From Amylostereum areolatum (Eukaryota; Basidiomycota; Agaricomycetes; Russulales; Stereaceae): DNA of 64,000 nucleotides. The stretch spans positions 248,001 to 312,000 of the forward strand of contig SAXG01000033.1 in the NCBI GenBank assembly GCA_012932865.1, in the 5' to 3' direction. Shown here piece after piece: positions 44,784 to 56,376 of the stretch (position 1 is its first letter; every line of letters starts with the position of its first letter). The position numbers and the translations under genes are program-made. The notes under the pieces are model-generated. The model was not told where the DNA came from. It ran no database searches and saw only the letters and a program-made list of their open reading frames with translations.

Positions 44784-46470
44784 CTATGACTTTTCGTCCG
44801 AGGGTCTCGCTGGTGCGGGTTGGTACATCGGAACGCCCACACAGAACCTTTTCGGGTTGATACGCGCGGTGTAGATATACTCCTCGGGGTCGTTGGGGTC
44901 GAGATTGCGGAAGGCGCGCTCGACAAGGTCCGAAGACCGGAGAGGGATTACATCAGGAAAAACCTCCCTTACTAAAATCAACAAATCCAGCAAATTAGCG
45001 CTAGTTAGAGGGGGACCTTCCTAAAGTGAACTAACGGGCTCTATTCTCACAAAACCCCGTACACATTTCGATGCACCGTCGTCGACATTGACCTCATATT
45101 TGCACTTCAAATACATAGTTGAGGCCAGAAGGGTGACAGGGACCTACGTTGACGTAGTGCCTTGCAGGTTGGCAGCGGGAACAGGGAATTAGGAAGGTCC
45201 CCCTCTAATTAGTAGATTTTTAGTAAGGGAGGTTTTTCCTGATGTATGACCTCCTCCACCGTCGAGTCCTCGCCGGTCCCGACCCGCCGCCAGACGCGTG
45301 GATGCCTTGGGGGCCCTATGCCATCGAAGCCGACGAAGAACTGCAGCGAAGGCTTCCCCCTCATCAACGCGGTGGCGTAACGCTCCATCTTGACCGTGGT
45401 CTGATCGTCGTCGTCCGAGCACATGGAGTCGCCGGATTGCTCCTCCGACGACCAGCCGTCGTCCTCGTTCTCCCAAAGGCCCGAAGCAAGCGGTCCCCAC
45501 ACGAACAGCCGCAGGTTCGGAAAGTTGTCTATGAGGAGACGACGGATCTTCGCGTTGTCGCGTTTCGACTGCGCGCCGCGTCAGCCGTGCACAGAACATC
45601 ACGAAAGGTTGCAGGACGTACAAAGTCAACGCAGTCGTAGAGTCCCAAGAGCGCGAGCTTGGGGCACTGGGCGGCGAAACCTTCCACAACTGCGGCCATG
45701 GAGAGGTATCCATCCCTGACGTATCGCCGGGTGATAGCGAGGCTCGTCAATGTGTCTCCGACGATCCCAATCTCTGCAGCTTCGCCAAGTCGCTCCTCGA
45801 GGGTGCCCCAATCGTTCAGGTAGACGTGTAAGAAGCGGAGAGGCGGCGGGACCACGAAGGACTCCATGATGCCAGGGGCGGTGACGAGCATGTTGCACTT
45901 GCGCAGGACAGAGTAGGGAACGTCTTCAGGCTTTGGCGGCGGCTTCTCGCAGAGCGCGATCTCGAACTCGCGGATCTCCGGTTGGGTCAAGAGGAGCTCG
46001 ACGGTCTCCTTATTCCAGCGGTTGAAAGCCATGAGGTGGTCCAGGTGGAACGGGCGGTTGGCGAACACCTTGGGGTTCTGGTCCTCGGCGATTCTGGGTA
46101 TGGAGCCGTTGTCGGTGGGGTTCCAACGAACTCGGAGATTTTTGAGATTTGGGAGGGAGCAGAGAAGCGTGTCGAAGCGTTCGTAGTCCTCGGGAGTGGG
46201 GGCGTGGGGAAGGCGACGATAGAAGGTGAGCGACCGCACCATCTTGCCGAGGTCAGGGCGGGATATGATCGTGCAGGCGAACGCCATTAGACCGTTTTCT
46301 GGGATCATGACTTCGGCGTAGATCATGCGTTCCGCTTCGATCCTCCATGCTCGGGAAGTGTAGAGGAGGAAACGGAGTGTGTACTGGTAGATGTCAGGGT
46401 CTGTGTGAATTGCCTCGATGATGGGTCGGTAGAGTTCGACGGGCAAGCATGCGCGTCGGGGAGTGGTCAA
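44784..46470 (-). pseudogene. F-box protein gene broken by MITE and frameshift
   Basis: An agaricomycete F-box protein, normally a substrate adaptor of an SCF ubiquitin ligase. The start MTTPRRACLPVELYRPIIEA carries the F-box, continuing TLRFLLYTSRAWRIEAERMI. LRR-like stretches follow (LKNLRVRWNPTDNG, CPKLALLGLYDCVDF). Near 45568-45575 the frame shifts by one base between DVLCTADAAR and SKRDNAKIRRLLIDNFP. The body then reads on (FVWGPLASGLWENED, KPSLQFFVGFDGI) to EEVI, where a 294-bp MITE is inserted. Beyond it the frame continues IPLRSSDLVERAFRNLD to PARPSDEKS and a stop at 44784. Excising the element and one TA restores an in-frame junction, so the insertion hit a coding exon. No intact product can be made. 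Confidence 0.85.
44951..45244. mobile_element. 294-bp MITE, copy 2
   Basis: The same length, ends and orientation on the + strand as copy 1, with two visible differences: aacGggc versus aacAggc, and ctacgtTgacgtag versus ctacgtCgacgtag. The second breaks the internal palindrome. TA flanks both sides (44949-44950 and 45245-45246), so the duplication is TA. It has no coding capacity. The TA target is typical of Tc1/mariner-related MITEs. Confidence 0.92.
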
Positions 46471-47678
46471 GGGGGCCTATACAAAAGCAACCTCCGTTAC
46501 TGCAACGTTACAGACGCTGGAACTCCGCGACGCACCTCCCAGTCAGGATTGCGGTATTCCCTGATCGATCTGATGATGCTCTGCACCTCCTCCGGGTCCA
46601 TTCTCTTCTCTCAGCTGTTGGGATTCGTGCCACGAGTGCCTGTGGGGTATGATCGTCAGCAATCGTATGCGTCTGAGGCGTAAAGAACGCACCTAGAGAG
46701 GAGAGGAGACGGATGCGAACACGGATGTGAGTAGCGATTGGGCCGGGAGTGCAGAGTGTTGGGGCGTGTGGGTGATGGTGGTGGTCGGGGGATGAGGCGC
46801 ACGCCGTTGCCTCGCGCGCCGTTTTGTTGTCAGCATCGAGGGCGCGCCAGCAGCTGGGCCGTTGGTTGGTTGGGCCCTTCAAAATGGCGACTGAAAAGAA
46901 AAGGGTCCCATCATCCGAGCCGAAGCGGGGGACCCATAACACCTGCCTTATCCGGTCACCGGATGCCGGCTACTAGGCGCCGCCAGTGGTCACGCTGTCT
47001 AGGCCACTTGCGCCTCTTTGTCGTCCCCAGCGTGCCTTCCTGTCGGTGCGTTCTTACCAGTGCTTTTCACCCGTGTTTTCTTGTGTGAGTAGTCTCCGCA
47101 GGAGCCTTTGTTTGAGACCAACTTGTTGAACGTCACCAGAAGTTGCTAATCAGAAGGCTGCTTTCCTTCATGGCTTTCCTCGAGTGTGCATTCATACTCG
47201 TCTGGTCATTCTTTCGCTACTACCTACGGATGACGCTAGACATCATCGAACATTTGGTGCTTCAGGGACTGGGACTCGATGTGCTAGCAGCCTGTGAATG
47301 CTTCCCTCCAAATCGACCGTCCGAGTCCTACTAAGCATTCCCCGGACCATAATATCACATAAGTCATCCAGCTTGTTCTTTAGACTTGAAGGGATACCCA
47401 CCTCCGAATGTACCCGATCTGGGATACGCCGCTGGCCTTTGCTATCTTTGTCTCCTATGGTCGTCTCAACTTGCACAAATGTATGTACCGTTTTGCGCGT
47501 CATTGATTTCCGTTGGTTGAGATCACGTAAGCAAAGCAACAGGCACGTGAACGGTAACTGGACGCGTCGTCCAAAATCAACCGCTCTTGAGCTTGATCCA
47601 ACTCACTTTCACTGGCTTTCGTTCACGTCTCCTCTGGTTCACTGCGCCCAATCGCTACCTCGGATTATATCTCTCCGC
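46471..47678. other. Divergent intergenic region F-box pseudogene / NUP85
   Basis: No supported gene. Several frames of up to 145 codons lack motifs. The right part is the promoter region of the Nup85 gene. Confidence 0.45.
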
Positions 47679-50298
47679 ATGGATAAAATCCAGCTCTTTC
47701 CTCCCCTTTTTAAAGAAGGAAAAGGCGCCGAATTTACAACATCTGGACGCACGCTGTCCCTCGCAGTCTCTCCCAGAGATACATCTCTAGCCGTGTTCTC
47801 TACCTCTTTCGTACGTTTACAGCTGTTTAGCTCATTGCTGATCTCATGACGCTGTAGAATACGCCAAAAGTTCCATCCCACCCCCAGTTCTCGCAGCAGG
47901 ATGTCTACACGGCGAGCGTGGAGAGGGTACCGTCTGTGGAGAGACGACTGGTACGTGCTACAATCCTTCCCATCTACATCGTCTTATCTCTATTCCTGCA
48001 GTTCCTAATTGACACTTCTGTCATCTTCTCCGCCTTTCAAAATCTACGGCGGGACTCTCGCATGGGCATCTCCAACATGTGCGTGTCTGTATCACCATTT
48101 CATCACCATATTCAATATCCTCGGCAGACTGGAGGACGGAGATAGATACAAGATGACGACCAAGCTAGTGATGGACTACGTCACTTTCGCGAAGGAGGCT
48201 TGGGTTCATGCATCCGTGCGTTTTGTTCTAGCTGTTTTTGTATGTCGCTGACGCGTTGACTGCAGTCCTCTGCCAAACCTGATGCGCTGCAATACGATGC
48301 CAATCATTACCGAACCCTCTACGTGGCAATGTCTCTTTTTGTTGTCCTCTATGTCCCCGAAAGCGGCGCCGAAGACGTCCCCGTTGGCGAGGAACTCATG
48401 GAGTGGCTCAACTTCAACTTCATCGACCCGACATCAGAAGAGGGAGACCATTTAAGCGCTCAAGATTATCCGTGGGAGGATGAAACGTTTTGGCCATATC
48501 TTACGAAGTCAGTCGTTCCGCTTGCTCGCTCGTGGCCCATCTCATCCGGCGCAGAACCGTCCTCCGTGGTCTCACCAAGTCCTCTGACTTCTTCGTCGCG
48601 ACATTGTCCCGTCATCCATCCGTTGATATGCAACGAATAGCCGAGTTTCTACGTCCTCTCCTATCCTCCCAGCCCCGTCTCACCAATTTTCTGGCCGAAC
48701 GCGATTTTGTCGTTGCCCAACGACGCTGGATAGAACGTGTCAAGTCTCTTCGCTTGGCTTTGGATCGTGTCCCGGAAGACTTGCGAGGCAGTGAAGTTGA
48801 GAACTGGTGGGGACGCATAAGCGATATCGTCGGGATCCTTGAAGGTCGAAGCGAAGTCATACAAAACGTTTGCGCGGACCTTGGCAACGACTGGAAGGAA
48901 TTGTGCGCAGCGTGGGGGGTTTTCGTTGACCATCGGCTTCAAAGGCAGGATTTGCCGTAAGTTTTCAACGGCCTTGTGTGACGAACGCTCATACGGTGTC
49001 TAGCGACGTAGTCGGCCAAATCTTGCAGGTGATGCCCCCCGACCCAACCGATGTTGAGGATCAGATCCTGGTCTCACTCTTCTCTGGTCGACCGTTGGAA
49101 GCGCTGGCTCAAGCGGCCAAGTGCGACATCTGGCTAGCGGCTCACTGGGCGGATATTATGGATGTGCTCGACCTCATCGACAACAAGGCAGACGATGAGT
49201 GAGCCCGCACCTTTATCTGTTCTTCGACCAACTTTGACATCCTCCCAGAACTGAGCTGTCGACTCGTCAACAATATGTTCTCGCTTACGCGGATTATCTT
49301 CGCTCTGATCCAGCTCTTTGGAGGATCACGGTATCATACTTCTGCTCGTGTGGGGAGATCGGGGCTCAGCGAGCAGACGAGGTCCTCCTCCGTGTCCCGA
49401 TCCACTCTGCCGGCGAAAATGACGATGAAAGCTTGGGGGGCGTGCCAGCCAACCTCAAAGAGGTGGTCAAAACCTGTTTCGAATATGAAAGAGAGCATGT
49501 ACGACGAATGGTGTGTTCGGTGAGTTTGACCACATTCTTTCCGCCCAGCGTTGTAGGCTAACGGGTCAACGAAAGATTGCAGCCCAGGGATTTCTTCGCA
49601 AAAAGGAGTACGGCTTGGCGATATCGTATATGACCACGGCGGAGGATTGGACAGGTCTCGGTAGTGTTGTAGACTGCGTACTTGAGCAGTACATCTCGCA
49701 TGGTAATCCTCTAGCTTACCGTATTCTCCCGGTGACTAAACCAGGCATCGCAGGACCGGAAACCTTCGCCCGCTTAGTGGCGACCACTGCCCCATCCTTA
49801 CAGGAACTGCAAGCCCATCCAGGCGCCACCGGAATTTTCACTCGTCGATTGATGTTCGCCGTTCGGTACGCCGAGTTCCATCAGCGACGATTGACGGGTG
49901 ATCTTCAAGACGCGGCCCTGGATCTCTTGACACTCTTTCAACAAAACATCGCTCCGAAATCTTGGTGGGGTGTTCTGCTGTGCGATGCAACGGAGCTGCT
50001 CAGAATTGGTGAGCGTGAGACCTCGCGCAATCCTATTTTTTTACTCAATGCTTGTTCAGACTCAGCCATGCTATTTTCCTCTTTCGGCGCCATGGAGCTC
50101 CTTCAACATTTAGAGGAAGTTTACGTCAGGGCTTCCCAAGGCTGCGGTGACGATTACCTATCGGTGTTGAAAAGAACCATGGAGGGGGCGAGCGAGGCAG
50201 AAGCACTACGTCGTCTGCAACTGACTCGGCTCACCCTCGCAAAATATTATGCGCGATGCACCATGGTGGGGTTTGGGACAACTGGACGCGATCCATGA
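47679..50298 (+). CDS. NUP85: Nucleoporin Nup85
   Basis: A scaffold subunit of the Y-shaped (Nup107-160/Nup84) complex of the nuclear pore. The start is MDKIQLFPPLFKEGKGAEF. Many small exons follow: NTPKVPSHPQFSQQDVYTAS, FLIDTSVIFSAFQNL, LVMDYVTFAKEAWVHA, then the large helical exon SSAKPDALQYDANHYRTLYV to PWEDETFWPYL. The ACE1-type helical stack continues with FFVATLSRHPSVDMQ, ELCAAWGVFVDHRLQ, LFSGRPLEALAQAAKCDIWL and AAHWADIMDVLD. The C-terminal exon reads IAAQGFLRKKEYGLAISYM to YYARCTMVGFG. No membrane helix or enzyme motif. The exon between 49250 and 49510 uses a frame with ADEVLLRVPIHSAGE. Length near 700 residues matches the family. Confidence 0.87.
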
Positions 50299-53200
50299 GC
50301 CTACGTTTGGATACGTTTTCGGTGGCGTACGCTTCTGGCTATTTCGATGCACTACCAAAAATGATTACCCTCGCACCCCGTAGGCGCCCGTACGAATACG
50401 CCACTGTCGAATAACCAGCAGTTGACGGAGAAAATGGAAGGTACGGACATTGGATTTCTTCTGCCAGATGTTTGTGGTTATCGATAGGACCTGTTCTTAC
50501 GCGTTCCTCGACATCGTGACTCGCAACGATCGCGCTTTGAGCGCCAAACCTATGAATGACGGTCGCGTTTCGCATCGGAAGACCCATCTTCGGAGCTAAG
50601 GCTACGAGCGGATGGCTCCTCAGAACCCAATTACCTGAACCTTAGAGTCGCCACACAGGGGGTGCGCTTTCATCGCTTTTGCTCACACATACGATGAACC
50701 CGGCATCCGGCTGTTTCGGTCGCAAGCATCACCTCAAAGTGTGGGGGGTCGCCTCAACTACCGACGCCACCGCCATGGCTCTTGTTCTTGCGCGCAAGTC
50801 CCGCACCACTTTTGGCACCGCCGACATGCACATTATCATGTTTGCGGTGGTGCATGGTCTTGGTCCGCCTTTGCAGTGCTCGTGTCGTTCTGTCGTTGTA
50901 CGTTTTCAATCACCTTCACCCCGTATAATTGTGGCCCGCCCACGGCGGCGTCTATTTCTGCCTCCACAACGGATCTTGATAGGAAACCATCTCAGCCACT
51001 CAAGGTAAAACACCACCACCTCTTCCCTCATGCCGCGGGTCGAAGTTGCGTATCCCCTAGGACAGCTAATGATCATCACCTTCCGTACTCACCACCACTT
51101 TACGTCGCGGATACTAGGACAATTCCCCGCTGCTCGTATAAATGTCGTTGCTTGCACTCCCATCGGAAGACATCTCGTCTTATCCTCTCGCTTTCCACTC
51201 CTTCGTCCTTCGGCAACATGTGCACCACCCTTGTCACTGTCGTTGATTTTGCCTGTGGGTGTCAGACCCGCACGGTCTCCACGGTACTTCTTCTTTCCAT
51301 GTTCACTACTCAGGTGGATTTACTAACCATGTCTCTACGGAATTAGCACCCTTGTACCAACACCACGTGTCGCGGAGCTCCTAATCACCCCCACCCAAAG
51401 GCTATGTGCGGAGGAATCTGTATTCAGATGTAAGTCTGTTTTCAATGTCCGCGCCAAACCGTACTGAAAAACAACCCTCTGCAAGGAATGATAATCGGGA
51501 ATCGAAGGAAAAAAGCCCTAAGAAGTGCCCTCGGCACACCTGAACATTGATCGCACCCGCGCTCGACCGCCGTAATACCGTGTGTATTGCCATTAGCTCT
51601 CATTGACGTCCCTTGGTCGATTATCGTATGTTCTCGCTAATGCTCCCGTTTCGAGCCGAGTTTAGACACCCCCAGCCCATTACACATATCATCTGCTTAT
51701 AATTGTCCCCCTTCGCTATTTCCCTATCTATATAATTCCTTCGTAGACGATAATCACCGCACAGATGACGCTTACTGTCACTGGACCTAATCCTATAATT
51801 CTTCGTCTTACATCCTGGTTGTGCCTTGAAATGTCAGGTTCTCCTGCGAGTTTGAAACACTGTAAACCAGCTATCGCTAGTCTGGACGAACTCCCGGTGT
51901 TCTGAAGGAGGGTCGGCGCGCCGATGAGATGGATGGATACCGTGAGTGATAGATAATGACGACTTCTTAGGGAACGGACAACCAACGCCTACCTTTTTAC
52001 CCAGTTATCTCAGTACTTACCCAAGAATATATCTACCGCCCGTTCTGCGCACCTTTTTCACCACGACGAGCCCAAACCAGAGGCGGGATTCAAGGTCGCG
52101 TATACTTTCTACTTACGGCCCGCCACATTCCAGATGAACTCACCCGTGCTATGGGACGCCACTCGACAGATTCCCAGTCCACGCATCTGTCTGGATAGTT
52201 GGGTGGTACGAGCGCTCGGATATCAGACAGCAAGGAGCCCTTATCCAGGTGCATGATCCGTCTGGACAGATGCTGTTCTTATATGATGGATGCCGAAAGC
52301 TAGGAGGAGGGCCGAAACCTGGCCTTCTCGGACTACGTCATTCTGAGCTGCGTCACTACTACACACGGAAGCGATCGCCCTGATATCAGATCCATGATAA
52401 TGATAGCAGGCTTTGGTAGGGGTGATGGGCGGTCCCTGTGGGCGTAGGATCTCGCGGCTGGGTTGAACCCTTCTGAGACATATACTACACAACTGTGCTT
52501 GGGCCGTCGTCATCGTCAGTGAACATTGTTCCTACGAGATCGTTTGACCATCGCTAAACGAGTATCTTGCCATGATGTATCGAAGTTGTATATGGCAAAA
52601 ATTGGCCTAGGGATTTCTAAGGCGTCCGTAAAGATTGACTCGCATGGGAATGCCAAAAAAATAAAACTGATCAACAACTCGATCCCACTCACTGCTGTCC
52701 AGAGCCGTATAGTTGCAAGGACCGAGGCTTACTACTGGTATTACTAGGGCGCCGATGTAGCTGAGGTGGCTTGAGATGTCCAAAACAAGATTGATCGCCT
52801 CATACCGATACGTCGTCGGGGCAGCAAAAGAGCACCCCGCAGGCGACTCAGCAGTGATTTAGTCCAAGGACCAGTCGAGGTTGCCTCGGGCTGCTCCGCC
52901 GAGTCGGAAAGTATCCCGTTAGGCCGGGATAGAACGTCTGTGGCTGCCATGCGGTATACTAAGTCTATACCTTCCCGCTGAATGATATCCATAGATTGGA
53001 GCTTGCTCGCACAGTGCTGGAGGGAGGTACTTATTTAATACAATTCCGTACCGTTGCTGTACCCCGGGAAACTTGGCATTGACTCAACTTTCAGTGACTC
53101 GCTTAAGTTGGTGTATACTCTATGTCGAACGGGTCAGCGTGTGGAAGTAATTTGAGCATTGAGGGAACGCGTACAGAAACTTCTTGTTCAGAGGCTTGAC

Positions 53201-53373
53201 TGCGTGCAAGTTGCGCCCGACGGTCCCGCAGTGCGCACGCGAGGTGGCACCCGGGCCTGACCGTCACGTGAGCTTCGGGCGACAAGCAATGTGCGGCTCG
53301 GGCGCCGCTGGTTCTCAGCAACGGCGAGCACGGCGACGACGACGGCCACGGTGACCACCACCCCGCATGCGCG
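50299..53373. other. 3-kb gene-poor region
   Basis: No gene supported. Minus-strand frames at 51728-51985 (ending in a hydrophobic stretch, GLGPVTVSVICAVIIVY), 52241-52513 (start MTTAQAQLCSICLRRV) and 52744-52992 could be remains of one decayed multi-exon gene, but they do not join into a recognisable protein. A TATA-like GTATAAAT lies near 51139. Confidence 0.4.
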
Positions 53374-56046
53374 ATGAGCGTCAATACACACGACGATGGC
53401 GGCTCACATCCCCCGACTGCCAACCACGAAATGGGATCACCGACGACCAGCTACGCCTCTATCCCCTTCCAACCCTCCTCCTCCCAATCCTCCGCTATGC
53501 CGTCGGGCAACAACTTCTCTTTACCTTCAAGACCGTCTCTTGCATCGAGCTCATCATCTCCCCCACGATCGAGTGCCGACCTTGAACTGGCGGGCAAGGC
53601 GGCAGCCACCCAGTGGCGGGACAGCCTCAACCATGCCTCAGAAGTTACCTCCACGCCGGCGGAATTGGCAATCGTCGAGCCCAGCTTTGACGAAAACGTA
53701 CTGAGGGCGCTCTGCGAGCTCGATGTGAGTCCTCTCTACTCTCATTTACAGGAGGTTGTTGAAGCACACACCGACAGTGTGGTGTGCCGCTATTGTTGGA
53801 CCGAATAAAGCAGAGCATGGTGTCTTGTAGGGCGAGTATACGACCCCCTTCTGCGATTTAAACTGCTTACCTGAATATAGGAAGCGTCTGCGTTTTTCAA
53901 GAAGAGGGCGTTCTTGGAGGACGAGTACGGGAGAGGGCTCCAGAAGGTCGCAAAGAGCACAGGCGATGCATATGCGCTCAACGATGGAAAGGCAGGGTGC
54001 GTACACTGTCTTGACATATTGCTCTTACCTGATTGTTCTTTTCTCCCCCCCTTGCAGCTCGTTTGTAATGGCCTGGCAATCTACAATGAAGATCCACGAT
54101 ATCATGGCTGACAACCGGATACGTTTCGCCCAGCGCCTGAACGAGATGAGCGACGACCTGGCCAATCTTGCTAAGGAGGTGGACAAGAATCGCAAACACG
54201 TCCGTGCTCTCCCCTTTCACCATCGAGCTGACTTCCAATCCCTTGTTCTCGATTAGACCAAAGACCTCGCCACCCGATACGAACGTACTCTACAAGAGTC
54301 TGAGCTCGTCACAGAGAAGAGCAAGGTCCGTTTCGACCAGTCGGTGGAGGAGCTGGAGCGTATCCTGCTACAGAAGGAGGGCGAATCGTTCAAAGACAAC
54401 AACATCACGTCTCGGCCACCAGTAGGCGGGAAACGAGCCATTGGGAAGGCTGTGGCGAAAGGTGGTCTGCTGCTCAAAGGGAAGAATCCCGGGAACGTGA
54501 GTCGATGTACGCTACCCGTTACCCACGGAAGCTCACGCGTTCGTTCTTTTAGATCCAAAGGCAGGAGGATGACGTTCGCGCTCGAGTCTCCGCTGCGTCA
54601 GATGCCTATCGCAAAGCCGTTACCGAAACACAAGCCATCCGTTCTGAATATTTCAACTTCCAGCTACCCCGTATCCTGCGCGTAAGCACATCTGTCCACC
54701 TGCCCCTTCCCTAGATTGACTCTGGTTAAGGCCCTGAAGGAATGCGCCGACGAGATTGACTTGGGGACTCAGTACCACCTCACACGATATGCCTTTCTGT
54801 TCGAGACTACCATGGTCAGCGACGGTTCTACATTAGCTCCGACCGGCAGCGGCGTCGAGGATGGTGAGCTCTTGTTATCCTTTTCTGCGCCGGGGATGCT
54901 AACCAATTCTGGGCAGGTCCGGGTTTGAAGCCTACCATTGAATCAATTGATAATCGCGCGGACTTCAAGGTGTATATGCAGAACTATGCATATGCTCATG
55001 GCGGTGTTCAGAGAGGGCCGCGGCGGAACGGACCCGAGCACGAAGGCTTCGTATGATTGCCTCTTTCGAAGCACTTTTTGACCTGATTGTCTTCCTGTGC
55101 AGCTTCCACCGCTACCACAACATGTCGACAAGACACAGCCCAGCCCTCGCCTCGTACCACCCAGTAACGGTGCACTTCCTGTTCCGGACAAGGGCCGGAC
55201 GACGTTTGGCGTCGCTCTAGCGGAGCAGATGGCGCGAGACAATGTTGAAGTTCCGCCGATCATGGTGAAGCTGTGCGAGGCCATCGAGAAGTACGGGATG
55301 TACTCTGTTGGCGTCTATCGCGTTAGCGGAACGATGAGCAAGATCGCGAAACTGAAGGAGCGTTTGGACAAAGGTGCCGTCATCTTCCATTCGTTGCCAT
55401 CACAAAACCTGACCAAAGGGTGGGCTCACGCAGATCTGGATGCCGTCAACCTTGATGCAGACGAGTGGTCGACAGACATCACGAACGTTACAAGCGTCAT
55501 GAAGGCGTGGTTGCGCGAGCTGCCCGAGCCGTTGTTGACAAACGATCTGCATCAAGGTTTCCTCGACGCCGCCAGTACGTTTGCTTTCCTCTCCTTCCCG
55601 CATCCATGGCTCAAACCCCCGGGCAGGTATCGAAAACGACCGTCTACGTCACATTCGACTGCATGAGCGGGTCAACGAGCTCCCCGATCCCAACTACGCC
55701 ACGCTGAAATATTTCATGGGCCATCTAAACCGGTGCGTTCCCTGCGTTCTCGGCTAGCGCTTCGTGCTATATCTGACCTTACATCTCCTGGCAGGATCAC
55801 ACAGTTTGAAGCACAGAACTCGATGTCCATATCGAACCTTGCGATCGTGTTTGGCCCGACCCTGTTCAGCCAGGGGTTCACGAACGCGAACGGACAGTCG
55901 CTTACTGTGGATCCAACATTGCAGAACAAGGTGCGTTTCAAGTTTCGTGTGATCGTGGACGGAGGGCTGACGTGATGTGGCAGGCTGTGGAGACAATCCT
56001 AGAGCATTACACCGACATCTTCGTCGAAGACCCTGAGAGCGCCTGA
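53374..56046 (+). CDS. F-BAR and RhoGAP domain protein
   Basis: A GTPase-activating protein for Rho-type GTPases with a membrane-bending F-BAR domain, like fungal Rga7/Rgd1, acting at sites of polar growth or septation. The start is MSVNTHDDGGSHPPT followed by a Ser-rich leader. The F-BAR part is spread over several exons: ASAFFKKRAFLEDEYGRGLQ, FVMAWQSTMKIHDIMADN, MSDDLANLAKEVDKNRKHV, YERTLQESELVTEKSK, ALKECADEIDLGTQYHLTRY. The RhoGAP domain begins near 55200 (FGVALAEQMARDNVEVP). The arginine finger is in SVGVYRVSGTMSKI. It continues VMKAWLRELPEPLLTND, an exon with RLHERVNELPDPNYATLKY, and NSMSISNLAIVFGPTLF, ending ILEHYTDIFVEDPESA. All introns are short and GT-AG. Confidence 0.9.
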
Positions 56047-56376
56047 GGCGTCTGCTACAAACCAAACAACTGTATCGTGTATCGTATATCTCCCTGTTTT
56101 ACTAAGTACCATCGAGACACCTACCCCGCGTCTTTTTCTCGTCCTACTGCTCATCGCTACCTGTCTACTCATTGTCTGTATACCCGCACACACACCCAAC
56201 CCCACCCCGTGGAGAGTCTGATGTAGCATTTGTCCATCAATATTGTCCCTCTATTATGTCGCTACTCGACCTTCCTTTTCCCCCCTTTTGTCGTCGTCAC
56301 TGTTCCCTCCGGTCCTTGCCGTAATCTTTCCTCCCTTTCGCCTCCTCGACACTGTCACTTTCTTCGTCCATGGTGT
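56047..56376. other. Convergent intergenic region
   Basis: Between the RhoGAP stop (+) and the last exon of the P-loop protein (-). T/C-rich; no gene. Confidence 0.5.
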
